From Candidatus Gastranaerophilales bacterium (GTDB lineage: Bacteria > Cyanobacteriota > Vampirovibrionia > Gastranaerophilales > JAQUYY01): a stretch of DNA of 29,871 nt. The first letter of the stretch is position 1; each line of letters opens with the position of its first letter. The translations under genes and the position numbers were made by a program. The notes under the pieces are model-generated. The model made no database searches. It was not told the DNA's origin and worked only from the letters and a program-made list of their open reading frames with translations. The stretch spans positions 1 through 29,871 of the forward strand of contig JAQUYY010000001.1 in assembly GCA_028691575.1 (NCBI GenBank). Direction: 5' to 3'. Shown one piece after another: positions 21,531-29,583 of this stretch.

Positions 21531-22886
21531 ATGGCAAAAGTTACAGCCCTTAGAAAAATTGAAAAACTGCCGCCTCAAAGTCTTGAGGCAGAAGAAGCTG
21601 TTTTGGGTGCTGTTCTTGTAAATCCCATGTCAATTATTCAAGTTATGGAAAGCCTTGCTCCGGAACATTTTTACAAACCGGCACATAAGCAAATATATTC
21701 TGCAATGATTGATTTATGCAATAAAAGCCAACCTATTGATGTTGTTACGGTTTCTGAATACCTAAGGGATGCTGATAAGCTCGAATTAGTGGGCGGAAGA
21801 GCTTATATAAATGATTTGGCTTTAAATGTCATCACTACTGCAAATATTGAATATTATGCAAAAATTATTTCAGAAAAATCAGTATTAAGAGAACTTATAA
21901 ATGCCGGAACAGAGATTGTTACTCAAGCTTATGATGAAAGTTCTTCTGAAATGACTTTAGATACAGCAGAAAAGCTTATTTTTTCAATCGCCCAAAAAAA
22001 AGTTTCAAAAGATTTAATACCGATTAAAGAACTTATAATGCCAAGTTATTCTATGATTGAGTATCGTTACAACAACAGAGATGAATTAATCGGTGTGCCG
22101 AGCGGATTTATTGATTTAGACAATATTACTGCCGGTTTCCAGCCATCTGACTTGATAATTTTAGCAGCAAGACCTTCAATGGGAAAAACGGCATTTAGTT
22201 TAAATATTGCTCAAGAAGTTGCGATAAGAAAAAAACTTCCGACTGCTATTTTTAGTTTAGAAATGTCAAAAGAGCAGTTGGTACAAAGAGTTCTGTGCTC
22301 AGAAGCCGAGATTGACTCTAATAGATTAAGAACAGGACATATGCAATCTGATGATTGGTCAAGATTAACAAATGCAATGGGTACAATTGCTGAAGCACCT
22401 ATGTATATCGATGATTCGCCGGCAGCTACTATTATGGACATTCGGGCAAAATGTCGGCGTTTAACTATGGAACACGGGAAAATTGGTCTTGTGATTATTG
22501 ACTATTTACAGTTAATGGGCGGGACTAGCAATAATGACAGGGTTCAGGAAATTTCTGCAATTTCAAGAGGCTTAAAAGGAATAGCAAGGGAATTAAATGT
22601 TCCAATCATTGCATTATCACAACTTTCAAGAGCGGTTGAGAGCAGAACAATTAAAAAACCAATGCTTAGTGACCTTAGAGAATCGGGTGCTATTGAGCAA
22701 GACGCTGATATTGTTATGTTTATTTACAGAGAAGATTATTATGATCCTGAAAACGTTGAAAAACGCGGCAAAGCTGAAATTATTATTGCAAAACAAAGAA
22801 ACGGTCCTGTAGGGTCGGTTGAATTATTGTTCCAACCAAATATAACACGGTTTAAAAACCCTACTCAATCAATGCCGTCGTTTTAG
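21531..22886 (+). CDS. dnaB: Replicative DNA helicase DnaB
   Basis: 451-aa hexameric 5'-3' helicase of the replication fork. The N-terminal collar domain (SLEAEEAVLGAVL, PEHFYKPAHKQIY) covers 1-120, then a linker and the RecA-like domain: Walker A ARPSMGKT at 213-220, FSLEMSKEQL, Walker B LVIIDYLQLM, the H4-like LSQLSRAVESR and LRESGAIEQDAD. Length and motif order are standard, and no intein is present. TGGAG with a 5-nt spacer marks the ATG. Monocistronic in this window and divergent from the min operon. Confidence 0.97.
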   Translation: MAKVTALRKIEKLPPQSLEAEEAVLGAVLVNPMSIIQVMESLAPEHFYKPAHKQIYSAMIDLCNKSQPIDVVTVSEYLRDADKLELVGGRAYINDLALNVITTANIEYYAKIISEKSVLRELINAGTEIVTQAYDESSSEMTLDTAEKLIFSIAQKKVSKDLIPIKELIMPSYSMIEYRYNNRDELIGVPSGFIDLDNITAGFQPSDLIILAARPSMGKTAFSLNIAQEVAIRKKLPTAIFSLEMSKEQLVQRVLCSEAEIDSNRLRTGHMQSDDWSRLTNAMGTIAEAPMYIDDSPAATIMDIRAKCRRLTMEHGKIGLVIIDYLQLMGGTSNNDRVQEISAISRGLKGIARELNVPIIALSQLSRAVESRTIKKPMLSDLRESGAIEQDADIVMFIYREDYYDPENVEKRGKAEIIIAKQRNGPVGSVELLFQPNITRFKNPTQSMPSF

Positions 22887-22998
22887 GCAATTTTTATAAA
22901 TATATATAAACAACTGATTGCCAATAATTACAATAAAGCATATAATTAAAAGTAATATTAAAATAATAAAAAGAATAAAATAAAAGGAGTAGGAAAAA

Positions 22999-23718
22999 AT
23001 GTTAAAGCGAATGCAGCAATCAAATAATAAATTTGTAAGAAAGCTAGGATTTACTTTAGCAGAAACTCTTATTGTAATAGCAATAATCGGAATAATAGCC
23101 TCAATAGTAACGCCAATGTTGTTTGGCACGACAAGCGATGCTGAACTAAAAGCAGCATGGAAAAAGTCGTATTCTGATTTATCACAAGCAACAATGATGA
23201 TTGTAGCTGATAACGGAGGAACTTTAGCAGGCGCATTCCCTGGAGATGGAGCAGGAGCCGAAGATTTGAAAAATGCTTATGCTTCTAAATTAAACATAAT
23301 AAAAGATTGCTCAGGTACTTCTACCTATGGAGGAACCGGATCAGGAGTAGCGGCGGAAGGTTGTTGGCATTTATATGATGCTTGGTATTTTTTAAATGGG
23401 ACAACAACCGGTTGGACTCAATCTTTTCCCGGTTTGATTCTAAATAATGGAAGTTTAATATATTTTATTCTTAATAAGTCTGATTGTAGTTCTTCCAGAG
23501 GAGATTATGAACGATGTGCGGAAATATATTTGGATGTAAATGGTTTTAAAAAGCCTAATATAATAGGTAAAGATATATTTGTAATGTCAATAACTTCAAA
23601 TGCATTAATACCGTTAGGTGCAAGAGGAGATCTTGAACCATCAATAACATGTGTGGAAGGTTCTACAGCTACTGATAATTATGGTTATGGCTGTTCGGCG
23701 AAGTATCTGTATGAATAA
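22999..23718 (+). CDS. Pilin/pseudopilin-like protein (fourth copy)
   Basis: 239 aa. The 17-residue basic leader ends KLG, cut before F18 (G^FTLAE, Glu at E22), then the shared hydrophobic helix and TPMLFGTTSDAE. The globular part is close to the tandem pair at 4899-6319: LNIIKDCSGTS.YGGTGSG, GLILNNGSL, DVNGFKKPN..GKDIF and the CSAKYLYE end, with a different central loop. AAGGAG lies upstream of the ATG. It follows dnaB after 112 AT-rich nt and is probably expressed on its own. Exported membrane-anchored subunit; machine unknown. Confidence 0.85.
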   Translation: MLKRMQQSNNKFVRKLGFTLAETLIVIAIIGIIASIVTPMLFGTTSDAELKAAWKKSYSDLSQATMMIVADNGGTLAGAFPGDGAGAEDLKNAYASKLNIIKDCSGTSTYGGTGSGVAAEGCWHLYDAWYFLNGTTTGWTQSFPGLILNNGSLIYFILNKSDCSSSRGDYERCAEIYLDVNGFKKPNIIGKDIFVMSITSNALIPLGARGDLEPSITCVEGSTATDNYGYGCSAKYLYE

Positions 23719-23726
23719 AAATAGCC

Positions 23727-23821
23727 TGTCATCCTGAACTTGTTTCAGGATCTAATAAATTAACAATAAAGAGCAAATAATGAAAAACCGGAAAGATGCT
23801 GAAATAAATTCAGCATGACAT
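23727..23821. repeat. Palindromic dispersed element with paired 27-bp arms
   Basis: Arms 23727-23753 and 23795-23821 are inverted copies of each other (TGTCAT.CTGAA...TTTCAG.ATCT pattern). Each arm is itself a hairpin: CCTGAA/TTTCAGG and GCTGAA/TTTCAGC, with the variable bases changed in a compensatory way. I know this TCATCCTGAA-type motif as a common intergenic REP/MITE-like repeat in many bacteria. No transposase inside. Confidence 0.75.
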
Positions 23822-23837
23822 TTTGTGAGTCTGTAAG

Positions 23838-23857
23838 GTAGGTTCACTAACCCACCA
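23838..23857. repeat. Small hairpin repeat
   Basis: GGTAGGTT-CACT-AACCCACC, an 8-bp stem with one mismatch. Followed at 23875-23903 by AATTTTAA/TTAAAATT arms. Together with the previous element these fill the space between the pilin gene and rimO (convergent) and may terminate both. Confidence 0.5.
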
Positions 23858-23928
23858 AGCTATAGGTTAGATAAATTTTAATTTACCCAACAGGTTAAAA
23901 TTAAGCAAAAAATTTCTATTATTAATCA

Positions 23929-25239
23929 CTAAATATCGCCAAATAAATCGTATTCGTTAGCATTTGTTATTTTTACAAATTCAATGTCACCCGGTAATAG
24001 AGATTTTTTTGTGTCAATGTAAACAAAACCGTCTATTTCAGGAGCATCTCGGTATGTTCTTCCTATAATTTGCCCGTCATCTGAAATATTTTCAATAATT
24101 GTCGGAAGTTTTTTACCAATAAGTGATTGATTAATTTGAGAAGAAATATTTTGTTGCAATATCATCAGCTCTTTTTTCCGCTGCTTTTTGATTTTGGCAG
24201 GAACTTGAGGTTTTAGTGAATATGATTTTGTATTTTTTTCTTTTGAATATTCAAAAACACCCATTTTATCAAATTTATTTTTTTCTATAAAATTGTATAA
24301 ATGCTCAAAATGTTTTTCAGTTTCGCAAGGATAGCCGACAATAAAAGCTGTTCTTATTGCTACATCCTTTATATTATCTCTAAATTTTTTAATCATATCG
24401 CTATAATCAAAATCAGGACGATTCATTAGCTTCAAAATTTCAGTATGACTATGCTGGAGTGGAATATCAATATATTTAACAACTTTATCCAAATTTGCAT
24501 ACGCTTTTATCAGTTCATCGTTAAAAAGTCCCGGATAAGTATACATAACACGAATCCAGCTAATTTCTTCAACCTCGTTTAGAGCTGTTAATAATTTTGC
24601 TAAAGACGGTTTTTTGTAAATATCTTTGCCATAGTTTGTAGTATCTTGTGCGATCAAAACTATTTCATTGACACCTTTTGAGCCTAAATATCGAGCTTCT
24701 TGCACAATATTTTCAATAGGTCTGCTGATATAAGACCCCCTTAATTGGGGAATAATACAATATCCGCAGTTATAATCACAGCCTTCGGCTATTTTTATAT
24801 AAGAGCTTGAACCCATTGTGATTTGCTGACGCTCAATTCCTTCTGGATAAATATATTTTGGCTCTGTTGAAATTTCGTTAATAAAATGTGTTTTGTCTAA
24901 TTTTTCAATTACTTCAACAATTTTTGAAATATCAGAAGTCCCAAGCATTGCAAGGGTTTCAGGGATTGCATCGAACAGTTGTTTTTTGTGTTTTTGAGGC
25001 AAACAGCCTGTTATTATAATTTTTTTGCCCTTATTTACCATTTCTAAAATAGAGCGTACTGACTCGGTTTCGGCATCATGAATAAAAGAACAGGTATTAA
25101 TTATGACAATTTCAGCCTTATCAACATTTAAAGTTATGTCGTATCCTGCTTTTGTCAAAAAACCCAACATAAGCTCGGAATCTACCAAATTTTTGGGGCA
25201 ACCATGATTTATTAAGCCAATAACAGGTTTTTTCAACAT
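23929..25239 (-). CDS. rimO: Ribosomal protein S12 methylthiotransferase RimO
   Basis: 436-aa radical-SAM enzyme that methylthiolates the conserved Asp of ribosomal protein S12. The N-terminal MTTase domain carries three cluster cysteines, C14 (GCPKNLVDSE), C50 (NTCSF) and C79 (TGCLPQ). The radical SAM cluster is C154-x3-C158-x2-C161 (EGCDYNCGYC), and a TRAM domain occupies the last 65 or so residues. GCPKNLVDSE separates RimO from MiaB. Length is typical. Starts 3 nt after the stop of the YajQ-family gene, so the two are cotranscribed. Confidence 0.95.
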   Translation of the reverse strand: MLKKPVIGLINHGCPKNLVDSELMLGFLTKAGYDITLNVDKAEIVIINTCSFIHDAETESVRSILEMVNKGKKIIITGCLPQKHKKQLFDAIPETLAMLGTSDISKIVEVIEKLDKTHFINEISTEPKYIYPEGIERQQITMGSSSYIKIAEGCDYNCGYCIIPQLRGSYISRPIENIVQEARYLGSKGVNEIVLIAQDTTNYGKDIYKKPSLAKLLTALNEVEEISWIRVMYTYPGLFNDELIKAYANLDKVVKYIDIPLQHSHTEILKLMNRPDFDYSDMIKKFRDNIKDVAIRTAFIVGYPCETEKHFEHLYNFIEKNKFDKMGVFEYSKEKNTKSYSLKPQVPAKIKKQRKKELMILQQNISSQINQSLIGKKLPTIIENISDDGQIIGRTYRDAPEIDGFVYIDTKKSLLPGDIEFVKITNANEYDLFGDI

Positions 25240-25242
25240 TTT

Positions 25243-25743
25243 TTACCTGTAATTTGTAAACTGCAAAGCAATATCATATTTGTCCTCATTTTCACGAAGC
25301 ATTTTTATAATTGATTGCAATTCATCCTTATCTTTGCCTGAAACCCTTACCTGATCTCCTTGAATAGCGGCTTGAACTTTTATTTTTGAATTTTTAATAT
25401 CAGCAACGATTTTTTTAGCTAATTCAGCTGACAATCCTTTTTTTAATAAAAAAACTTGTCTGACATTTCCGCCAAGGGCACTTTCAACCTTTTGAGCATC
25501 AAGAATTTTTATACTTAAACCTCTTTTCGTTAATTTTGATTGCAAAATATCAACAATATTTTTTAATTTCATATCATCATTTGAAGTAATTGTTATACTT
25601 TTATCAGCTTCTAGATCAACTGTGCTGTTGCTGTTTTTCAAATCAAACCTGGCTGAAATATCCCGATTCGTTTGATCAATTGCATTTACAAGCTCTTGTT
25701 TGTCAAATTCTGACACAACATCAAAACTACTCTCTTTTGCCAT
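25243..25743 (-). CDS. YajQ family nucleotide-binding protein
   Basis: 166 aa matching the whole YajQ family (DUF520): SSFDVVSEFDKQELVNAIDQ at the start, RFDLKNS and the paired RRM-like ferredoxin folds, with VRVSGKDKDELQ near the end. YajQ proteins have been reported to bind cyclic di-GMP in Xanthomonas and nucleotides or RNA elsewhere; the role here is unknown. AAGGAG precedes the ATG. Upstream gene of the pair with rimO. Confidence 0.93.
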   Translation of the reverse strand: MAKESSFDVVSEFDKQELVNAIDQTNRDISARFDLKNSNSTVDLEADKSITITSNDDMKLKNIVDILQSKLTKRGLSIKILDAQKVESALGGNVRQVFLLKKGLSAELAKKIVADIKNSKIKVQAAIQGDQVRVSGKDKDELQSIIKMLRENEDKYDIALQFTNYR

Positions 25744-25826
25744 TTTAAAGCTCCTTATAATTAAGTTAATAACTATAAAATACCAAAAATGCAGTCATTA
25801 AACAAGGATTTTACAAATATAAAAGT

Positions 25827-26501
25827 TTATTTAATTGCTCCTGAGTTAATTAATTCTTTTACTCTTTCCTTAATTTGATTGTGAATTGTATTAATAGTCA
25901 AATTTCCATCAATAGTTATAAAATTAAATTCATGAGCCATTTTTGAATATTCTTCTAAAATTCTTGCTTGATAAATTTTAAAACTTTTATAAAAATCTGT
26001 ACTTAGTCCGATGTCTCTTCCTGATTCATAATAATCCAGTCCTGTTGTGGCAATAATTCTTTTCATCAATGCTTTTACAGGCATATCTAAATAAAAAACA
26101 ATATCGGGAGTCGGTGCAAAATTGTACAAATTTCTTACCCATCCGGGTTTTACCCCTCTTACAACGTCTCTTGCATAGGCAGTATAAGTATATCTATCCA
26201 TTAAAACAATCAAACCCGCTTTAAGTGCCGGGATTATATTTTTTTCAAGCCTATCGGTAAAATCACTGGCGTACAAAAGGCTAAAAGTGTTGGCATTTAA
26301 TAAATTCTTTTCTTTTGCCTGATCAATAGCGCCTGAAATAAGTGCAGAAGTTTTCCATTCGCTAACCATTGCACCGTAACTTTCAACAGCAAGCCAATCT
26401 TTTAATTTATTAATTTGAGTGGATTTTCCAGAACCGTCTGTGCCTTCAATTACAATTAACAATCCGGGATATTCATGTTTTTTTGTATAATTGTTTGTCA
26501 T
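25827..26501 (-). CDS. Thymidylate-kinase-like P-loop kinase, second of a tandem pair
   Basis: 224 aa. P-loop GTDGSGKST at 20-28 and DRY at 102-104 are those of the TMK superfamily (dTMP kinase, last step to dTDP). The substrate-loop motif that in classical TMK reads REPGGT is here SEWKTS (47-52), followed by a family-specific pattern: FSLLYASDFTDRLE, DRYTYTAYARDVVRG and YYESGRDIGLS. Its ATG follows directly on the TAA of the upstream paralogue. The two share perhaps 45-50% identity. dTMP kinase activity is therefore not assured; another nucleotide or sugar-phosphate substrate is possible. Confidence 0.8.
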   Translation of the reverse strand: MTNNYTKKHEYPGLLIVIEGTDGSGKSTQINKLKDWLAVESYGAMVSEWKTSALISGAIDQAKEKNLLNANTFSLLYASDFTDRLEKNIIPALKAGLIVLMDRYTYTAYARDVVRGVKPGWVRNLYNFAPTPDIVFYLDMPVKALMKRIIATTGLDYYESGRDIGLSTDFYKSFKIYQARILEEYSKMAHEFNFITIDGNLTINTIHNQIKERVKELINSGAIK

Positions 26502-27173
26502 TTATATACTGCACCCTTTTTCTTCAAGTTTTTTTCTTACGATATCTCTAAAAATTACCTGCTGCTCATGTACTGTATTTGTTGCATCTATTTTTATAAG
26601 ATTATATTCATCAACCATTTTATCGTATTCTTCTATAACTCTGTTTTGAAAAATTTTATAACTTTCATATGGATCGGGATTTAAATTTAAGTCCATGCCT
26701 GATTCATAGAATTTTGGCTGTCTGTTAGAACAAATTCTTTCTAAAGAAACTTCAACCGGAACACTAAAATACATTGATAAATCAGGTTTTATGGCAAACC
26801 CGTAAGTATTTCTTACCCATTCAGGCTGAACTCCTCTTGCAACATCTCTTGCAAAAGCAGTAAAAGCATATCTGTCAGACAAAACAATAAATCCGGCTTT
26901 TAGAGCAGGTACAATAACCTGTTCTAACCTATCAGCAAAATCTACGGCATGAAGAAGGCTAAAAGTTCTCGGGCTAAGCATATTTTTCTTTTTAGCTCTT
27001 TTGGTTGTTTGAGAAATCAGCTTAGAAGAATTCCATTCTGTAAAAATAACATCTTGCCCGATATTCTGAAGCCAATCTCTTAATATAGCAAGCTGAGTTG
27101 ACTTGCCGGAGCCGTCAATTCCTTCAACCACTATTAATGTGCCGGGTAAGTCATGATTTTGGTTTAAACGCAT
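26502..27173 (-). CDS. Thymidylate-kinase-like P-loop kinase, first of a tandem pair
   Basis: 223 aa. P-loop GIDGSGKST at 18-26, TEWNSS at 45-50 in place of REPGGT, DRYAFTAFARD at 100-110, and FYESGMDLNL near 155. The C-terminal part ends in a Lys/Glu-rich helix. Otherwise like its neighbour, with which it forms an operon without spacer; the pair could assemble as a heterodimer, since TMKs are dimers. Ribosome site weak (GGAC). No other thymidylate kinase is in the window, so one of the two may serve as the cell's TMK. Confidence 0.8.
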   Translation of the reverse strand: MRLNQNHDLPGTLIVVEGIDGSGKSTQLAILRDWLQNIGQDVIFTEWNSSKLISQTTKRAKKKNMLSPRTFSLLHAVDFADRLEQVIVPALKAGFIVLSDRYAFTAFARDVARGVQPEWVRNTYGFAIKPDLSMYFSVPVEVSLERICSNRQPKFYESGMDLNLNPDPYESYKIFQNRVIEEYDKMVDEYNLIKIDATNTVHEQQVIFRDIVRKKLEEKGCSI

Positions 27174-27349
27174 TTTTTTGTCCGTTTTTTAAATAAAATT
27201 CTTTAATTTATTTTACTACAAAAATTTGATTTCAAGAGCTTAGTATATTTAAATTATATCAAAATATTTGTATTTATTGGTTTTTCATTTCTTTTTCTAC
27301 ATAAAACCTGAATTTAAAAATTTCTTTGTATTCTTGGTGTTTCTGTTCA

Positions 27350-27387
27350 TTTTCTTTCTTTTTACCTACTAACAAAAAGAAAGAAAA
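27350..27387. repeat. Perfect 14-bp pyrimidine/purine hairpin
   Basis: TTTTCTTTCTTTTT (27350-27363), 10-nt loop, AAAAAGAAAGAAAA (27374-27387). A further AAAAGAAAGAAAAA follows at 27394, a partial direct copy of the right arm. Confidence 0.75.
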
Positions 27388-27434
27388 CGAACCAAAAGAA
27401 AGAAAAACCCAGTAAATCTCTCTATCGTGGTTAA

Positions 27435-27483
27435 ATTAAAGCCTTTAAGCCTTGACGGCTCTACTATTGCCAAAGGCTTTAAT
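27435..27483 (-). terminator. Large hairpin downstream of the stress-protein gene
   Basis: ATTAAAGCCTTT (27435-27446) pairs perfectly with AAAGGCTTTAAT (27472-27483). The 25-nt loop contains a second small stem AGCC/GGCT (27448-27451 with 27457-27460). It lies 34 nt after the stop of the universal stress gene. No T-run follows, so termination is a guess. Confidence 0.4.
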
Positions 27484-27516
27484 GAGTTGAATTACAACTT
27501 AAAATTTATTAATAAA

Positions 27517-28413
27517 TCAATACCCTGTTCTTACAACTTTTGTAGGCACAATCAAAACAGGCAAATGTGAATTGTCCAAAATCCTTTTACTTACGCTTCC
27601 TATTATAAAATCGGCAACGCCTTCTCTGCCATGCGATCCCATCACTATTAAATCAAAATAATTTTCATCAATAAAATTCAAAATAACATCCGCTGCATTT
27701 CCTTGCAAAGAAAGCATATTTGCAGGACTTAAATTATATTTTGATAAAATATCCTGAGATTTTGATAAAATTTCTAAAGCCAATTCTTCCTGTTTTTCAA
27801 TACATGCTTCAAGCCACTCGTTATCAAGAGAAATTTCTAACGGTAGAGTTTCCATTCCTGCTTTTACGGTCAATAATTCTATTTTAAAATCACTTAAATC
27901 AAACATTTCAAAAGTTTTTTCAATTGCATTATAAGAACAGGATGAACCGTCAACTGCAAAAAGAACTTTATGGGCAAATTTTTTCTTTTCCTTAGGCGGT
28001 TTAGCAACAAAAGTCGAAATCGGCGATTTCATAACGACTTTTCTGCTGACACTGCCAAGCCAATTTCGTACACCTTTTTTGCCATGCGAACCTAAAATGA
28101 CAAAATCATATATTCTGTCATTTATTAAATTTATAATTGCTTGTGCAGGCTGTGCCGTTGTAAATTCGGATTTGTTAACCTTGAAACCTTTATTAATAAT
28201 GATTTTTTCGGCTTTTTTTAAAATGTTTTCAGCTGTTTTTTTTCTTTCTTCAATAAATTTTTCTTCTGATGGAGCTGCAATCTGCGGAAAAAAAAATCCT
28301 TCCTCAATTACATAAAAAATATCAATAAAAGTTTTTTTATCTAAAAAATATAACGCCTGTTTTATGGCATAAATAGAAGCGTCCGAGCCATCCGTACAAA
28401 ATAAAACTTTCAT
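27517..28413 (-). CDS. Tandem-domain universal stress protein (UspA family)
   Basis: 298 aa made of two Usp domains (about 1-138 and 147-295), the UspE-like architecture. Domain 2 has the intact ATP motif G-x2-G-x9-G-S (GSHGREGVADFIIGS). Domain 1 has GSHGKKGVRNWLGS, with eight rather than nine residues between the glycines, so its nucleotide binding may differ. Both start with the VLF..DGS strand and end in the S(P/H)...V(A/L)(K/I)V-type strand. Cytosolic. Divergent from rpsU across an 18-bp palindrome. Confidence 0.92.
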   Translation of the reverse strand: MKVLFCTDGSDASIYAIKQALYFLDKKTFIDIFYVIEEGFFFPQIAAPSEEKFIEERKKTAENILKKAEKIIINKGFKVNKSEFTTAQPAQAIINLINDRIYDFVILGSHGKKGVRNWLGSVSRKVVMKSPISTFVAKPPKEKKKFAHKVLFAVDGSSCSYNAIEKTFEMFDLSDFKIELLTVKAGMETLPLEISLDNEWLEACIEKQEELALEILSKSQDILSKYNLSPANMLSLQGNAADVILNFIDENYFDLIVMGSHGREGVADFIIGSVSKRILDNSHLPVLIVPTKVVRTGY

Positions 28414-28502
28414 AAAAAGCCCTCTTTTTGTTTTATCTTAAATATTTTACTATTTTAATTTTTATTACTTAATCCCTTGTTGTTTAATTTTTGGAATAAA
28501 AG

Positions 28503-28520
28503 ATTTGAAAATTTTCAAAT
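28503..28520. promoter_or_regulatory. 18-bp perfect palindrome between usp and rpsU
   Basis: ATTTGAAAATTTTCAAAT, 90 bp upstream of the stress gene and 22 bp before the rpsU -35 box. Possible operator or UP-like element. Confidence 0.35.
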
Positions 28521-28541
28521 TTCCTAAAAAACAAACAAGAC

Positions 28542-28570
28542 TTGAATTTAAACTTTCTGTGTGTTAACAT
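28542..28570 (+). promoter_or_regulatory. Candidate rpsU promoter
   Basis: TTGAAT (28542-28547), 17 bp, TAACAT (28565-28570), about 40 nt before the start codon. Confidence 0.5.
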
Positions 28571-28614
28571 GCGAAAATAATAATAGAAAACAAACCCGAA
28601 GGGAGGTTATGAAC

Positions 28615-28788
28615 TTGGCAGAAGTACGTGTTGGCGAAAACGAAAACATTGAAAGTGCGCTAAAACGCTTTAAGAAAAAAATTCAAAAAGCCGGCATTTT
28701 ATCTGAAATCAAACGCCGTGAACGCTACGAAAAGCCTAGCGTTAAGAAAAAACGCAAAGCTGAAGCAGCAAGAAAAAGACGTTCATAA
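28615..28788 (+). CDS. rpsU: 30S ribosomal protein S21
   Basis: 57-58 aa small basic ribosomal protein. AEVRVGENENIESALKRFKKKIQKAGIL is the family signature, and the C-terminus is the usual Arg/Lys-rich helix. Start choice: GGGAGG (28601-28606) is 8 nt from the TTG at 28615, giving (M)AEVRV as in other S21 proteins, but only 2 nt from the ATG at 28609, which would add Met-Asn. I prefer the TTG; the ATG is possible. The longer frame from a GTG at 28561 overlaps the promoter. Own promoter and terminator. Confidence 0.93.
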   Translation: MAEVRVGENENIESALKRFKKKIQKAGILSEIKRRERYEKPSVKKKRKAEAARKRRS

Positions 28789-28813
28789 TTGCTCTTTTTT
28801 ATAAATTATTTTA

Positions 28814-28840
28814 AAAAACCGCTCAATATGGGCGGTTTTT
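28814..28840 (+). terminator. Rho-independent terminator of rpsU
   Basis: AAAAACCGC (28814-28822), 9-nt loop, GCGGTTTTT (28832-28840): perfect 9-bp stem with T run. It sits between convergent rpsU and the pilin gene and can serve both. Confidence 0.85.
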
Positions 28841-28851
28841 GTATTCTGAAA

Positions 28852-29568
28852 TTATCGATTTGTAATCCAGGAAGTATTATAGCAAGGCGGACTCATGCAC
28901 CTTGAATACGCAGTATTAATTACAGTATTAAAATCAGGCTGAGGCAATATTTTAATTTGATCGCCAATAACACACGACGAGTCATCTGCAAAACCTAAAA
29001 CGCTATAATCACCTATGTTACAGTTTTTTGTAACAGTTTGCAGAAAAAATCTGTCTTTACCGTACTTATTAGGTTTTTTTAAACCGTTTGTATCGAGAAA
29101 TATTCCATCATTAGCAACAAAAGCAGGATGCATCAATGCCCAACTTCTGCCGGCATTATCTATAAATCCCGGCCAATCACTTGTAGGAGCTCCCCCATGT
29201 TCATGCACTCCATCATAAAGGAAACCTTCATAAATATCTCCGCCGCTGGAATCCCAACATTCTGATAAACTAGAATCTCCTGTATTAATATTGCACGTTT
29301 TTATAACATTAAATTTATTTGCAAAATTTATAAAATTACTTTCTGCTGAAGTCATTGAACCAGTCACAGAAGTTATGCCAATAAGATCTCTATCGGTAAC
29401 TACTTGCATCCAGGCAATTGATGCATCGGCATAAGCTTTTTTATAGGCTGCTTTATATTCTGCATCATTTGTTGAACCAAATAACATTGGCGTAACAATT
29501 GATGCAATTATTCCAATTATTGCAATTACAATTAATGTTTCAGCTAATGTAAAGGCTGATTTTTTCAT
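28852..29568 (-). CDS. Pilin/pseudopilin-like protein (fifth copy)
   Basis: 239 aa from the ATG at 29568 (MKKSA^FTLAE); GGAA lies 10 nt upstream. In-frame TTG (29583) and ATG (29577) would lengthen the leader by two to five residues and overlap that ribosome site. Cleavage after Ala, Glu at +5, the shared helix, then TPMLFGSTNDAE. This is the most divergent globular domain of the five: it keeps only DTNGLKKPN..GKDRF and scattered Cys, and ends CMSPPCYNTSWITNR. Membrane-inserted exported subunit; machine unknown. Confidence 0.85.
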   Translation of the reverse strand: MKKSAFTLAETLIVIAIIGIIASIVTPMLFGSTNDAEYKAAYKKAYADASIAWMQVVTDRDLIGITSVTGSMTSAESNFINFANKFNVIKTCNINTGDSSLSECWDSSGGDIYEGFLYDGVHEHGGAPTSDWPGFIDNAGRSWALMHPAFVANDGIFLDTNGLKKPNKYGKDRFFLQTVTKNCNIGDYSVLGFADDSSCVIGDQIKILPQPDFNTVINTAYSRCMSPPCYNTSWITNR

Positions 29569-29583
29569 TTCAAACATTTCCAA

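Larger units (their letters stand above)
27174..27516. other. Intergenic region with two strong inverted repeats
   Basis: 343 nt without a gene between the kinase pair and the stress-protein gene. Bases 27174-27340 are plain AT-rich DNA, presumably holding the kinase promoter. Two hairpins occupy 27350-27483 (separate entries). Confidence 0.6.

Noticed and set aside
22886..22922. GGCAAT/ATTGCC inverted repeat after dnaB as terminator
   Set aside because: Only 6 bp with a loop of about 25 nt and no T run; too weak to list.
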